Source: Agromyces bracchium
GTDB lineage: Bacteria; Actinomycetota; Actinomycetes; Actinomycetales; Microbacteriaceae
Direction: 5' to 3'
Assembly (NCBI RefSeq): GCF_009709675.1
Contig: NZ_WMLB01000023.1
Coordinates: 62,001 to 126,000, forward strand
Length of the DNA stretch: 64,000 nt
Shown: positions 17,083 through 25,806 of the stretch, in pieces
Layout of the letters: each line of letters opens with the position of its first letter
Position numbering within the stretch: the stretch's first letter is position 1
Translations under genes and position numbers: made by a program
Notes under the pieces: model-generated
What the model was told of the DNA's origin: nothing
The model's input: only the letters and a program-made list of their open reading frames with translations
The model's database searches: none

Positions 17083-18594
17083 TCAGTCGCTCGGCTCGCC
17101 CTTCAGCTCGACGACGTTGATCGCCTGCGTGATCGGGTGCACGCCCGACAGTCGCGACGGCATGAGCTGCCGCGTCACGTCCTCGCGGGTCATCAGGCCG
17201 GCCTCGACGACGAGGTCGGCGACCGGCCGCCCGGTCGCGAGCGCGGCCTTCGCGAGCTTCGCCGCCTCGGCGTAGCCGATGAACGGGATGAGCGCCGTGA
17301 TCACGCCGACGCTCGACGCGACCTGCGCCTCGAGGTGCTCGGTGTTCGGCGTGATGCCGTCGACGCAGTTCACGCGGAGGGTCCAGCAGGCCTGACGCAT
17401 CCACGTGATCGACTGCAGGAGCGAGTGCGCGATGACCGGCTCGAACGCGTTGAGCTGCAACTGGCCGTTCTCCGCCGCCATCATGACCGTGACATCCGCC
17501 CCAGCGACCGCGTACGCGACCTGGCTGACCGCTTCGGGAATGACCGGGTTGACCTTGCCCGGCATGATGCTCGAGCCGGCCTGCTTGGGCGGGAGGTGGA
17601 TCTCGCCGAGGCCCGCCTGCGGGCCCGACGAGAGCAGCCGGAGGTCGTTGCAGATCTTCGAGAGCTTGATCGCGCTCCGCTTCAGCGCGCTCGAGAAGGT
17701 CATGAAGACGCCCGTGTCGCTCGTCGCCTCGACGAGGTCGGGAGCGGTCTCGAGACGCTGGCCGGTGATCTCGCTGAGGTGGCGCACGACCGCGGCCGCG
17801 TACCCGGGGTCGGCCGTGATGCCCGTGCCGACGGCCGTGCCGCCGAGGTTCACCTCGGAGAGCAGCTTGATCGTCTCGCGGAGCCGGGCGATGTCCTCGC
17901 CGAGGGTCGTGGCGAACCCGTGGAACTCCTGGCCGAGCGTCATCGGCACCGCGTCCTGCAGCTGCGTGCGGCCGACCTTCAGCACCTCGTGGAACTCGCG
18001 GCCCTTGCGTCCGAACGAGATGCGGAGCAGGTCGAGCTCGGTGAGCATCGTCGTGAGCGACGCGGTCATCGCGAGCTTCAGGGCGGTCGGGTACGTGTCG
18101 TTGGTCGACTGGCTGCGGTTGACGTCGTCGATCGGGTGGATGAGGTCGTAGCGCGCCTTCGGGTAGCCCGCGATCTCGAGCGCGATGTTCGCGATGACCT
18201 CGTTCGCGTTCATGTTCGTCGAGGTGCCCGCGCCGCCCTGGATGACGCCGACCACGAACTGGTCGTGGAACTCGCCGTCGATGATCCGCTGGCACGCCTC
18301 GTCGATCCACGCCTGCTTGCGCGGATCGAGGGCTCCGAGCTCCTTGTTCGCCCGGCACGCCGCCTGCTTCACCTGCGCGAGCGCGACGACGAGCTCGGGG
18401 TAGACGGAGATGGGTCGCTTGGAGATCGGGAAGTTCTGGAGCGCACGCATGGTGTGCACGCCCCAGTAGGCATCTGCGGGGACCTCGACCGAGCCGAGCG
18501 AGTCGGTCTCGGTCCGTGTCTCCGACGTGTTCGTGGGGATCACCTCGTCCTCCGATCGGACGCTCTCGACGGTGTTGGGATGCGGTCGGGTCAT
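17083..18594 (-). CDS. aspA: Aspartate ammonia-lyase
   Basis: 503 residues from MTRPHPNTVESVRSE; an N-terminal extension of about 30 residues precedes the fold. It converts L-aspartate to fumarate and ammonia. Family motifs are GGAGTSTNMNANEV, VNRSQSTNDTYPTALK, GRTQLQDAVP, and the signature loop GSSIMPGKVNPVIPE with the catalytic Ser. These match aspartase rather than class II fumarase (the loop and the length also fit). Just upstream, on the same strand, is the ethanolamine-type permease gene, separated by 256 bp, so the two are probably separate units. Confidence 0.93.
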   Translation of the reverse strand: MTRPHPNTVESVRSEDEVIPTNTSETRTETDSLGSVEVPADAYWGVHTMRALQNFPISKRPISVYPELVVALAQVKQAACRANKELGALDPRKQAWIDEACQRIIDGEFHDQFVVGVIQGGAGTSTNMNANEVIANIALEIAGYPKARYDLIHPIDDVNRSQSTNDTYPTALKLAMTASLTTMLTELDLLRISFGRKGREFHEVLKVGRTQLQDAVPMTLGQEFHGFATTLGEDIARLRETIKLLSEVNLGGTAVGTGITADPGYAAAVVRHLSEITGQRLETAPDLVEATSDTGVFMTFSSALKRSAIKLSKICNDLRLLSSGPQAGLGEIHLPPKQAGSSIMPGKVNPVIPEAVSQVAYAVAGADVTVMMAAENGQLQLNAFEPVIAHSLLQSITWMRQACWTLRVNCVDGITPNTEHLEAQVASSVGVITALIPFIGYAEAAKLAKAALATGRPVADLVVEAGLMTREDVTRQLMPSRLSGVHPITQAINVVELKGEPSD

Positions 18595-18692
18595 CGACAC
18601 TTCGGCTCCATCGCCTCGGGGACACGCGCGGGATCGCCGCGCTCGGTACGTCCCCGAGCCTACTCGCGGGTCCGCGGCGATTCGTGCTGCAG

Positions 18693-18724
18693 CGTGTACG
18701 TTCCATGCGCGTCCGCTGTACACG
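18693..18724. promoter_or_regulatory. Inverted repeat in the aspA-permease interval
   Basis: CGTGTAC and GTACACG arms separated by 18 bp in the 256-bp gap between the aspA start (18594) and the permease stop (18851). It may be an operator for aspA, but no matching site was found elsewhere. I see no gene in this gap. Confidence 0.3.
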
Positions 18725-18850
18725 GCGTCCGATTCGTGCGTCCCGCGCACCGACCCGCGCAGCGCGGGCTCATCCGGGTCGAGGGAGCCGCCCCCGGACA
18801 CGCCGAGGCGGCGGAACCTTCCGGCCCCGCCGCCCCGATCGTGACGAGCG

Positions 18851-20437
18851 CTACTCCTTCGCGTCCTCGACGGCCTCCGCACTCCGCGGGTCGTCGACAC
18901 CGTCCGACGCGAGGATCTCCTCCTCGATCGCGCCGCCGTAGCCCTCGGCCTGCGGGTCGCCGTGGAGGCCGCCGGAGACCGCGTACTCCTCCTCGGGCGA
19001 GAGGACGAGGTGGTTGCGGCCGTACAGGCCGAAGCCGATGAGCATGACGGCGTACACCACGGCGATGGCGATGATCGCCGGCACGAAGGTCGGGTTGAGC
19101 AGGAACCCGAGGAAGATGAGCGCGGAGATCGCCGCCGCGGTGATCGCGCCGGGCACGCCCCAGGGGCTGCGGTACGGCCGCTTGGCGTTCGGGTACTTCC
19201 GGCGCAGGATCACGTACGAGACCATCTGCAGCAGGTACGCGAGCACGGCACCCCACACCGCGATGTTCAGCACGATCGCGCCGGCGACGGCACCGGCGCC
19301 CTCGGCGTCGACGCGGGCGAGCACGTCGAGCACCACGAGGGCGACGAACCCGATCACCGCGCCCGCCACGAGTGCGACCCAGGGCGTCTGCCGCTTGCCG
19401 GTGAGCGAGAGGAACTTCGGGTAGTACCCGGCGCGCGAGAGCGAGTACATGTTGCGCCCGTAGGCGAACATGATGCCCTGGAGCGACGCGAGCAGGCCGA
19501 TCAGCGCGAACAGCGCCAGCACCGCGGCGACCTCGTCGCCCACGATCGCCCGGAAGCCGTCCAGGAGGGGTTCGCCTGCGACGCCGGTCGCCTCGGCCCC
19601 GATGACGCCCGTGTTGAGGAACAGCACGAGCAGCCCCGTGATGATGAGCGTCGCGCGCGCGATGATCCCGGCCCTGGGGATGTCGCGCACGGGATCGCGC
19701 GACTCCTCGGCGGCGAGCGGCAGCTCCTCGATGCCGAGGAAGAACCACATCGCGAACGGCAGGGCGAACAGGATCGGCAGGACGCCGTGCGGGAGGAATG
19801 CCGACTGGCCTGCGTCGGGCGCGATGTCGAACAGCTTGTCCCAGGAGAACTGGCCGGAGAAGAGGGCCATGGCGCTGAAGACGAGCAGGATCGCGATGGA
19901 GATGATGGAGACGACGATCGCGAACTTGAACGAGATGCTCGCGCCGGCGGCGTTGATCCCGATGAAGATGAGGTAGAGCACGACCCACCACACCCAGCCG
20001 GGCAGGGAGAAGCCGAGCAGCTCGCTCGTGATCGCGTCCGCGTAGGAGGCCGAGAAGAAGACGATCACCGCGGTGGTCGCGACGTACTCGATGGTCTCCG
20101 CGAGTCCCGTGACGAAACCGCCCCACGGGCCCATCGCGGCGCGCGAGAACGAGTACGCCCCGCCCGTGTGCGGCATGGCGGACGCCATCTCGCCGATCGA
20201 GAAGATCAGGCCGTAGTACATGACGACGAGGATCGCGAACGCGATGAGCATGCCGCCGAAGCCGGCGAAGTCGATGCCGAAGTTCCATCCGGAGAAGTCG
20301 CCGGAGATGACGGCGGCGACGGCGAGGCCCCAGAGGCCCCACACGCCCGCGGTGCGGGTGAGCTTGCGTTTCTCGAAGTATCCCTGGTCGGCGGTCGTGT
20401 ACGTCACGCCCGAGACCTTCAGGGTGTCTTTCGTCAT
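18851..20437 (-). CDS. APC-family amino acid permease, ethanolamine permease (Eat/EutP) type
   Basis: 528 residues with 12 predicted membrane helices. The start MTKDTLKVSGVTYTTAD follows AGGAG. The region FEKRKLTRTAGVWGLWG, AAVISGDFSGWNFGIDF and RAAMGPWGGFVTG closely follows the pattern of proton-coupled ethanolamine permeases, not the general amino acid carriers. The C-terminal tail of about 60 residues is acidic and cytosolic. The gene diverges from the ligase gene of the gamma-glutamyl cluster, supporting its role as the importer of that cluster's amine substrate. Ethanolamine is the favoured substrate; another small amine remains possible. Confidence 0.85.
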   Translation of the reverse strand: MTKDTLKVSGVTYTTADQGYFEKRKLTRTAGVWGLWGLAVAAVISGDFSGWNFGIDFAGFGGMLIAFAILVVMYYGLIFSIGEMASAMPHTGGAYSFSRAAMGPWGGFVTGLAETIEYVATTAVIVFFSASYADAITSELLGFSLPGWVWWVVLYLIFIGINAAGASISFKFAIVVSIISIAILLVFSAMALFSGQFSWDKLFDIAPDAGQSAFLPHGVLPILFALPFAMWFFLGIEELPLAAEESRDPVRDIPRAGIIARATLIITGLLVLFLNTGVIGAEATGVAGEPLLDGFRAIVGDEVAAVLALFALIGLLASLQGIMFAYGRNMYSLSRAGYYPKFLSLTGKRQTPWVALVAGAVIGFVALVVLDVLARVDAEGAGAVAGAIVLNIAVWGAVLAYLLQMVSYVILRRKYPNAKRPYRSPWGVPGAITAAAISALIFLGFLLNPTFVPAIIAIAVVYAVMLIGFGLYGRNHLVLSPEEEYAVSGGLHGDPQAEGYGGAIEEEILASDGVDDPRSAEAVEDAKE

Positions 20438-20592
20438 GGCGCTCCTGTTCCTCATCGCGCGGGCCTCTGGGGGCGGGCGCGGGCTGCGATGGTGTGCGCC
20501 ACATGATAGGGGCGGCAATGGTTGCTCGTACAGACCTTTTTCGTGCAGATTCGCCGATGGCATCTCTGGCTCATGCGATCAGCCCGTGGTGT

Positions 20593-20615
20593 AATGGTCG
20601 CCGAACCCGACCATT
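20593..20615. promoter_or_regulatory. Inverted repeat, candidate operator of the GntR regulator
   Basis: Perfect 8-bp arms AATGGTCG and CGACCATT, 7 bp apart, centred 34 bp before the ATG of the ligase gene and in the divergent interval shared with the permease. Its GGTC...GACC layout suits FadR-type GntR proteins, and such a regulator is encoded at the end of the cluster. The rest of the 200-bp interval holds no gene. Confidence 0.55.
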
Positions 20616-20637
20616 TCCACGCGAGGAGGCGCTCGAC

Positions 20638-22005
20638 ATGTCGGCACCCACCGGATTCCTGACGCTCGACGACCTGCGCGCGGCGGTCGCGGACGGCCAC
20701 GTCGACACGGTGATCGTCGCCTTCACCGACATGCAGGGACGCCTCGTCGGCAAGCGCGCGTCGGCCCGCCTGTTCCTCGAGGAGATCGCGCACCACGGCG
20801 CCGAGGCGTGCAACTACCTCCTCGCGGTCGACGTCGAGATGAACACCGTCGACGGGTACGAGATGTCCAGCTGGGAACGCGGGTACGGCGACATGGCACT
20901 CGTCCCCGACCTCGCCACGTTGCGCATGGCGCCATGGCTCGAGTCGACCGCGCTCGTCACGGCCGACCTGCAGTGGCTCGACGGGCGACCCGTCGAGGCA
21001 TCGCCCCGTCGCATCCTGCAGCGCCAGCTCGAGCGGCTCGCCGAGCGCGGACTCACCGCGCACGTCGGCACCGAACTCGAGTTCATCGTCTTCGACGACG
21101 GGTACCGGGACGCCTGGCGCAAGGGCTACCGCGACCTCACGCCCGCGAGCGACTACAACATCGACTACGCGCTGCTCGCGTCCACCCGGATGGAACCGCT
21201 GCTCCGCGACATCCGCAACGCCATGGACGGCGCCGGCATGTACTGCGAGGGCGTCAAGGGCGAGTGCAACCTCGGCCAGCAGGAGATCGCGTTCCGGTAC
21301 ACCGACGCGCTCGGCACCTGCGACAACCACTCGATCTACAAGAACGGCGCGAAGGAGATCGCCGATCGCCACGGCAAGTCGCTGACGTTCATGGCGAAGT
21401 TCAACGAGCGCGAGGGCAACAGCTGCCACATCCACATCTCGCTGCGCGGCGAGGGCGGCAGCGCGGTGCTCAGCGACGAGTCGCAGCCGCACGGCATGTC
21501 GACGCTGTTCCGCCACTTCCTCGGCGGCCAGATCGCCGCGATGCGCGAGCTCACGCTCTTCTCCGCGCCGAACGTCAACTCCTACAAGCGCTACGTCGCG
21601 GGCAGCTTCGCTCCCACCGCGATCGCGTGGGGGCTCGACAACCGCACCTGCGCCCTCCGGGTCGTCGGCCACGGCCTCGGCATGCGCGTGGAGAACCGGG
21701 TGCCCGGCGGCGACGTCAACCAGTACCTCGCCGTGGCCGCGCTCATCGCCGCCGGGCTCTACGGCATCGACCACGAGCTCGAGCCGGGCGACGTCTTCGT
21801 CGGCAACGCCTACGAGAGCGACGTCGAGCGCGTGCCGACCTCGCTGCGCGAATCGTCCGAGCTGTTCGCGGCATCGGATGTCGCGCGCGCCGCGTTCGGC
21901 GACGAGGTCGTCGAGCACTACCTCAACAACGCGCGCGTCGAACTCGCCGCGTACGAGGCGGCCGTCACCGACTGGGAGCGGATCCGTGGCTTCGAGCGCT
22001 TCTGA
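20638..22005 (+). CDS. Glutamine synthetase-like gamma-glutamyl ligase (GlnA4/PuuA family)
   Basis: 455 residues; GAGGAGG stands 8 nt before the ATG. The ATP-dependent ligase fold is complete: GTELEFIVFDD, CEGVKGECNLGQQEI, GNSCHIHIS, NSYKRYVAGSFAP and RVENRVPGGDVNQYLA. It is not the housekeeping GlnA: no adenylylation loop is evident and the N-terminus begins with a short beta-grasp. GlnA4 of Streptomyces coelicolor glutamylates ethanolamine and PuuA of E. coli putrescine. The neighbouring ethanolamine-type permease and the presence of an alcohol dehydrogenase instead of an amine oxidase favour ethanolamine. First gene of a five-gene unit. Confidence 0.9.
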   Translation: MSAPTGFLTLDDLRAAVADGHVDTVIVAFTDMQGRLVGKRASARLFLEEIAHHGAEACNYLLAVDVEMNTVDGYEMSSWERGYGDMALVPDLATLRMAPWLESTALVTADLQWLDGRPVEASPRRILQRQLERLAERGLTAHVGTELEFIVFDDGYRDAWRKGYRDLTPASDYNIDYALLASTRMEPLLRDIRNAMDGAGMYCEGVKGECNLGQQEIAFRYTDALGTCDNHSIYKNGAKEIADRHGKSLTFMAKFNEREGNSCHIHISLRGEGGSAVLSDESQPHGMSTLFRHFLGGQIAAMRELTLFSAPNVNSYKRYVAGSFAPTAIAWGLDNRTCALRVVGHGLGMRVENRVPGGDVNQYLAVAALIAAGLYGIDHELEPGDVFVGNAYESDVERVPTSLRESSELFAASDVARAAFGDEVVEHYLNNARVELAAYEAAVTDWERIRGFERF

Positions 22006-22768
22006 CGGCGACGCGGCACCCGCACCCGCGCCGCTCATCGGCGTGACGACCTACCTGGAGCGTTCGCAGACCGGCGTATGGGACCTGCCCGCGTCCTTCC
22101 TGCCCAAGGTCTACCTCGACGCGGTGACGGACGCGGGCGGGGTCGCCGTGCTGCTGCCGCCCCAGCCCGTCACCCCGGCGATCGCCCGACGCGTGGTCGA
22201 CACCCTCGACGGGCTCATCGTCGCGGGCGGCGCCGACGTCGATCCGCGCCGCTACGGGCAGGAGCCCCACGAACGCACGGGGGCTCCGCGCACCGACCGC
22301 GACACGTGGGAGGACGCGCTGCTCACCGCGGCGATCGAACGCGACGTGCCGTTCCTCGGCATCTGCCGGGGCGCGCAGGTGCTGAACGTCGCCCTGGGCG
22401 GAACGCTCGTGCAGCACCTTCCCGATGTCGTCGGCCACGAGGGCTACCAGCCGGCGCCCGCGGTCTTCGGCGAGACCGACGTCGCGGTCGAGCGCGGGAG
22501 CCTGCTCGACGCGGTGCTCGGCGATGCCGACGAACCGCGCGGCACGTTGCCCGTGCACGTCTACCACCACCAGGCCATCGACCGGGTCGCCGACGGCCTC
22601 ACGGTGACCGCACGCACCTCCGAGGGCGTCATCGAGGCCGTCGAACTCGACGACGCGACCTTCGGCCTGGCCGTGCAGTGGCACCCGGAGGAGAACGCCG
22701 CGGACCGTCGCCTGTTCGCCGGCCTCGTCGCGGCGGCCCGCACCCAGCACAGCAGGAGGAATCCGTAA
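21986..22768 (+). CDS. Gamma-glutamyl amide hydrolase, class I amidotransferase family (PuuD-like)
   Basis: 260 residues from a GTG lying inside the end of the ligase gene (20-bp overlap), so translation is coupled. Motifs: LIVAGGADVDPRRYGQ, nucleophile Cys in FLGICRGAQVLN, and the His-Glu pair in VQWHPEEN. PuuD hydrolyses gamma-glutamyl-GABA to glutamate and GABA. In an ethanolamine pathway the matching substrate would be gamma-glutamylglycine, releasing glycine and returning glutamate. The next gene starts 1 nt after its stop. Confidence 0.9.
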   Translation: MASSASDGDAAPAPAPLIGVTTYLERSQTGVWDLPASFLPKVYLDAVTDAGGVAVLLPPQPVTPAIARRVVDTLDGLIVAGGADVDPRRYGQEPHERTGAPRTDRDTWEDALLTAAIERDVPFLGICRGAQVLNVALGGTLVQHLPDVVGHEGYQPAPAVFGETDVAVERGSLLDAVLGDADEPRGTLPVHVYHHQAIDRVADGLTVTARTSEGVIEAVELDDATFGLAVQWHPEENAADRRLFAGLVAAARTQHSRRNP

Positions 22769-24142
22769 GTGAGCACCCACACCATCGTCAACCCGGCCGA
22801 CGAGACCGTCGTCACGACGGTCGCCTCGGCCGGCATCGAGGAGACGGATGCCGCGATCGCACGCGCCGCGACCGCGCAGCGCGATTGGGCTCGCCTGGCG
22901 CCCGCCGACCGCGCGCGCCTGCTGCGCCGATTCGCCGACGCGGTCGACGGCGCGGTGGAGGAGCTCGCGTCGATCGAGGTCGCCAACTCGGGCCATCCGA
23001 TCGGCCAGGCGCGGTGGGAGGCCGGGCACGTCCGCGACGTCCTCGAGTACTCCGCCGCCGCGCCCGAGCGGCTCTCCGGCCGCCAGATCCCCGTCGCGGG
23101 CGGGCTCGACGTGACCTTCCACGAGCCGCTGGGCGTCGTCGGCGTCATCACGCCGTGGAACTTCCCCATGACGATCGCCTCCTGGGGCTTCGCCCCCGCG
23201 CTCGCCGCCGGCAACGCCGTCGTGCTGAAGCCGGCCGAGTGGACCCCGCTCACGAGCCTGCGCCTCGCCGAGCTCGGCCTCGAGGCCGGGCTGCCCGACG
23301 GGCTCTTCCAGGTGATCCCCGGCAAGGGGTCGGTCGTCGGCGAGCGCTTCGTGACGAACGAGACGGTCCGCAAGGTCGTCTTCACCGGCTCGACCGAGGT
23401 CGGCAAGCACATCATGGCCGGCTGCGCCGCACAGGTGAAGCGCGTGACGCTCGAACTCGGCGGGAAGAGCGCGAACATCGTCTTCGCCGACGCCGACCTC
23501 GAGCTGGCTGCGGCGACCGCGCCGTACGGCGTCTTCGAGAACGCCGGGCAGGACTGCTGCGCGCGCAGCCGCATCCTCGTCGAGCGCAGCGCCTACGACC
23601 GGTTCATGGAACTGCTCGAGCCCGCCGTGCAGGGCGTCGCGGTCGGCGATCCCGCCGACGAGGGGACCGAGATGGGACCGCTCGTCGCGCGCACCCACCT
23701 CGAGCGGGTGGCGTCGTTCGTGCCGGATGACGCGGACGTCGCCTTCCGCGGCACGGCACCGACCGGCCCCGGCCACTGGTTCCCGCCGACCGTGCTGACG
23801 CCCTCCCGCGACGCGCGCGTCGCCCGGGAGGAGGTCTTCGGGCCTGTCGTCTCGGTGTTCCCGTTCGACGACGAGGCCGACGCCGTCCGGTTCGCCAACG
23901 CCACCGAGTACGGCCTGTCGGGCTCGATCTGGACAGGGGACCTCAGCCGCGGCATCCGCGTCGCCCGGGCCGTCGAGTCGGGCAACCTCTCGGTCAACTC
24001 GCACTCGTCCGTGCGGTACTCGACCCCGTTCGGCGGGTTCAAGCAGTCGGGTCTCGGGCGCGAGCTCGGACCCGACGCGCCGCTCGCGTTCACCGAGACC
24101 AAGAACGTCTTCTTCGCCGTCGACCAGCCGGTGGTCGAGTAG
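22769..24142 (+). CDS. Aldehyde dehydrogenase (PuuC-like) of the gamma-glutamyl amine cluster
   Basis: 457 residues from a GTG directly after the previous stop (AGGAGG 7-12 nt upstream). ITPWNFPMTIASWGFAPALA binds NAD, Glu of TLELGGKSAN is the base and Cys of NAGQDCCARSRI the nucleophile; FGGFKQSGLGRELG closes the fold. In its cluster it should oxidise the gamma-glutamyl aldehyde to the acid (gamma-glutamylglycine for ethanolamine, gamma-glutamyl-GABA for putrescine). Confidence 0.92.
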   Translation: MSTHTIVNPADETVVTTVASAGIEETDAAIARAATAQRDWARLAPADRARLLRRFADAVDGAVEELASIEVANSGHPIGQARWEAGHVRDVLEYSAAAPERLSGRQIPVAGGLDVTFHEPLGVVGVITPWNFPMTIASWGFAPALAAGNAVVLKPAEWTPLTSLRLAELGLEAGLPDGLFQVIPGKGSVVGERFVTNETVRKVVFTGSTEVGKHIMAGCAAQVKRVTLELGGKSANIVFADADLELAAATAPYGVFENAGQDCCARSRILVERSAYDRFMELLEPAVQGVAVGDPADEGTEMGPLVARTHLERVASFVPDDADVAFRGTAPTGPGHWFPPTVLTPSRDARVAREEVFGPVVSVFPFDDEADAVRFANATEYGLSGSIWTGDLSRGIRVARAVESGNLSVNSHSSVRYSTPFGGFKQSGLGRELGPDAPLAFTETKNVFFAVDQPVVE

Positions 24143-24184
24143 CGGCGACGCCGCGTACGAGGCCCCGCACACCAAAGGAGCACC

Positions 24185-24976
24185 ATGGCAGACCTCACCC
24201 AGATCGACCTCACCCAGCGCCTCGCCGGACGCGTCGCCGTCATCACCGGCGGAGCCTCCGGAATCGGTCTCGCGACCGCGAAGCGCCTCGCCGCCGAGGG
24301 CGCGAAGGTCGTGATCGGCGACCTCGACCGGGCGTCGGGCGAGGCCGCGGCATCCGCCGTCGACGGACTGTTCGTGCCGGTCGACGTCACCGACCAGGAG
24401 CAGGTCGACCACCTCTTCGACGAGGCCGCGCGCGTCTACGGCTCGGTCGACATCGCCTTCAACAACGCCGGGATCTCACCGCCCGACGACGACTCGATCG
24501 AGACGACCGAGCTGCCCGCCTGGCAGAAGGTGCAGGACGTCAACCTGAAGTCCGTCTACCTCTGCTCGCGCGCCGCACTGCGCCACATGGTCGCGCAGGG
24601 CCGCGGGTCGATCATCAACACGGCGTCGTTCGTCGCCGTGCTGGGTTCGGCGACCTCGCAGATCTCGTACACGGCCTCGAAGGGCGGCGTGCTCGCGATG
24701 AGCCGCGAGCTCGGCGTCCAGTTCGCGCGGCAGGGCATCCGGGTCAACGCGCTCTGCCCGGGGCCGGTGAACACGCCGCTGCTGCAGGAGCTGTTCGCCA
24801 AGGACCCGGAGCGCGCCCAGCGCCGCCTCGTGCACGTGCCCGTGGGCCGGTTCGCCGAGCCGCAGGAGCTCGCTGCCGCCGTCGCGTTCCTCGCGAGCGA
24901 CGACGCGTCGTTCATCACGGGCTCGACCTTCCTCGTCGACGGCGGGATCAGCTCCGCCTACGTGACGCCGCTCTAG
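24185..24976 (+). CDS. Short-chain dehydrogenase/reductase, probable alcohol dehydrogenase of the cluster
   Basis: 263 residues with a good AAAGGAG site. Motifs: AVITGGASGIGLATAK (Rossmann), NNAGIS, active-site Ser then YTASKGG (Tyr-x3-Lys), CPGPVNTPLL, and the C-terminal ITGSTFLVDGG. It is a classical NAD(H)-type SDR (Asp follows the second strand in VIGDLDRA, favouring NAD). In the cluster it could oxidise the alcohol of gamma-glutamylethanolamide to the aldehyde used by the aldehyde dehydrogenase. That step is inference; a role as a general oxoacyl reductase cannot be excluded. Confidence 0.88.
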   Translation: MADLTQIDLTQRLAGRVAVITGGASGIGLATAKRLAAEGAKVVIGDLDRASGEAAASAVDGLFVPVDVTDQEQVDHLFDEAARVYGSVDIAFNNAGISPPDDDSIETTELPAWQKVQDVNLKSVYLCSRAALRHMVAQGRGSIINTASFVAVLGSATSQISYTASKGGVLAMSRELGVQFARQGIRVNALCPGPVNTPLLQELFAKDPERAQRRLVHVPVGRFAEPQELAAAVAFLASDDASFITGSTFLVDGGISSAYVTPL

Positions 24977-24988
24977 GCTCGGAGCATG
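24974..24988 (+). promoter_or_regulatory. Predicted leaderless promoter (-10) of the GntR regulator
   Basis: TAGGCT (24974-24979) overlaps the SDR stop; 6 nt later is the ATG at 24986. This would let the regulator be made independently of the operon. Confidence 0.5.
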
Positions 24989-25777
24989 GGCGGGGACGAC
25001 GACGACGACGGCGCGCGGCGGGTGAACGCGGACGGCGCGGCCGAGCCCGCGGAGGTGCTCGACGCCGGACTCCTGCTCACCCCGGCCCGGCCCGCGAACG
25101 CGTTCGAGGAGACCGTGCAGCGGCTGCTGCAGTCGATCCGACTCGGGCTCATCGCCCCGGGCGAGCGCCTGCCCGCCGAGCGCGAGCTCGCCGGCATGCT
25201 CGAGGTGAGCCGCGACACGCTGCGCGAGGCGATCGGCTCGCTCGCCGAGGCCGGCTGGGTGGTCTCGCGGAGAGGCCGCTACGGCGGCACGTTCGTGGCC
25301 GACCCGCCGCCGGAGCGCACGTCGCCGCACTCGCCCGCGCCCCCGGCGGATCCCGCGGCGCTCGCCGCCGACCTCGAGGACACGCTCGCGCTGCGCGCGG
25401 TCGTCGAGGTCGGTTCCGCGCGTCGCGCCGCCGAACGTCCGCTCCCGGCATCCGACCGGGAACGCCTGTGGCAGGCCTACCGGGACTGCCACGACGCCGA
25501 CCCCGCCCAGTACCGCGTGGCGGACTCGCGGTTCCACCTGCTCGTGGCCGAACTCGTCGGCGTGCCGAGCGTCGTGCGCCTCATGGCCGACGCGCGCATG
25601 CGGATCAACGCCTACCTCGACGGCATCCCGCTGCTCGCGCCGAACATCTCGCACTCGGACGACCAGCACCGAGCGATCGCCGAGGCGATCCTCCGGGGTT
25701 CCGCCGACGATGCCGCACGGGCGATGGGCGAGCACCTCGAGGGCACCGAAGCGCTGCTGCGGGGGTTCTACGGCTGA
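24986..25777 (+). CDS. GntR-family regulator, FadR subfamily
   Basis: 263 residues. After an acidic, disordered start, residues about 38-105 form the winged helix (IRLGLIAPGERLPAERELAG, VSRDTLREAIGSLAEAGWVV). The C-terminal FCD domain (about 125-255) has the metal-binding pattern of Asp and His residues: DSRFHLLVAELVG, DDQHRAIAEAILRG. It lies 9 bp after the SDR gene and is the natural regulator of the cluster, with the ligand probably a pathway amine or gamma-glutamyl intermediate. Its candidate operator is the inverted repeat at 20593-20615. Confidence 0.88.
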   Translation: MGGDDDDDGARRVNADGAAEPAEVLDAGLLLTPARPANAFEETVQRLLQSIRLGLIAPGERLPAERELAGMLEVSRDTLREAIGSLAEAGWVVSRRGRYGGTFVADPPPERTSPHSPAPPADPAALAADLEDTLALRAVVEVGSARRAAERPLPASDRERLWQAYRDCHDADPAQYRVADSRFHLLVAELVGVPSVVRLMADARMRINAYLDGIPLLAPNISHSDDQHRAIAEAILRGSADDAARAMGEHLEGTEALLRGFYG

Positions 25778-25806
25778 GGCGGGACCGCGCTCGAACGGAG
25801 TCGGAG

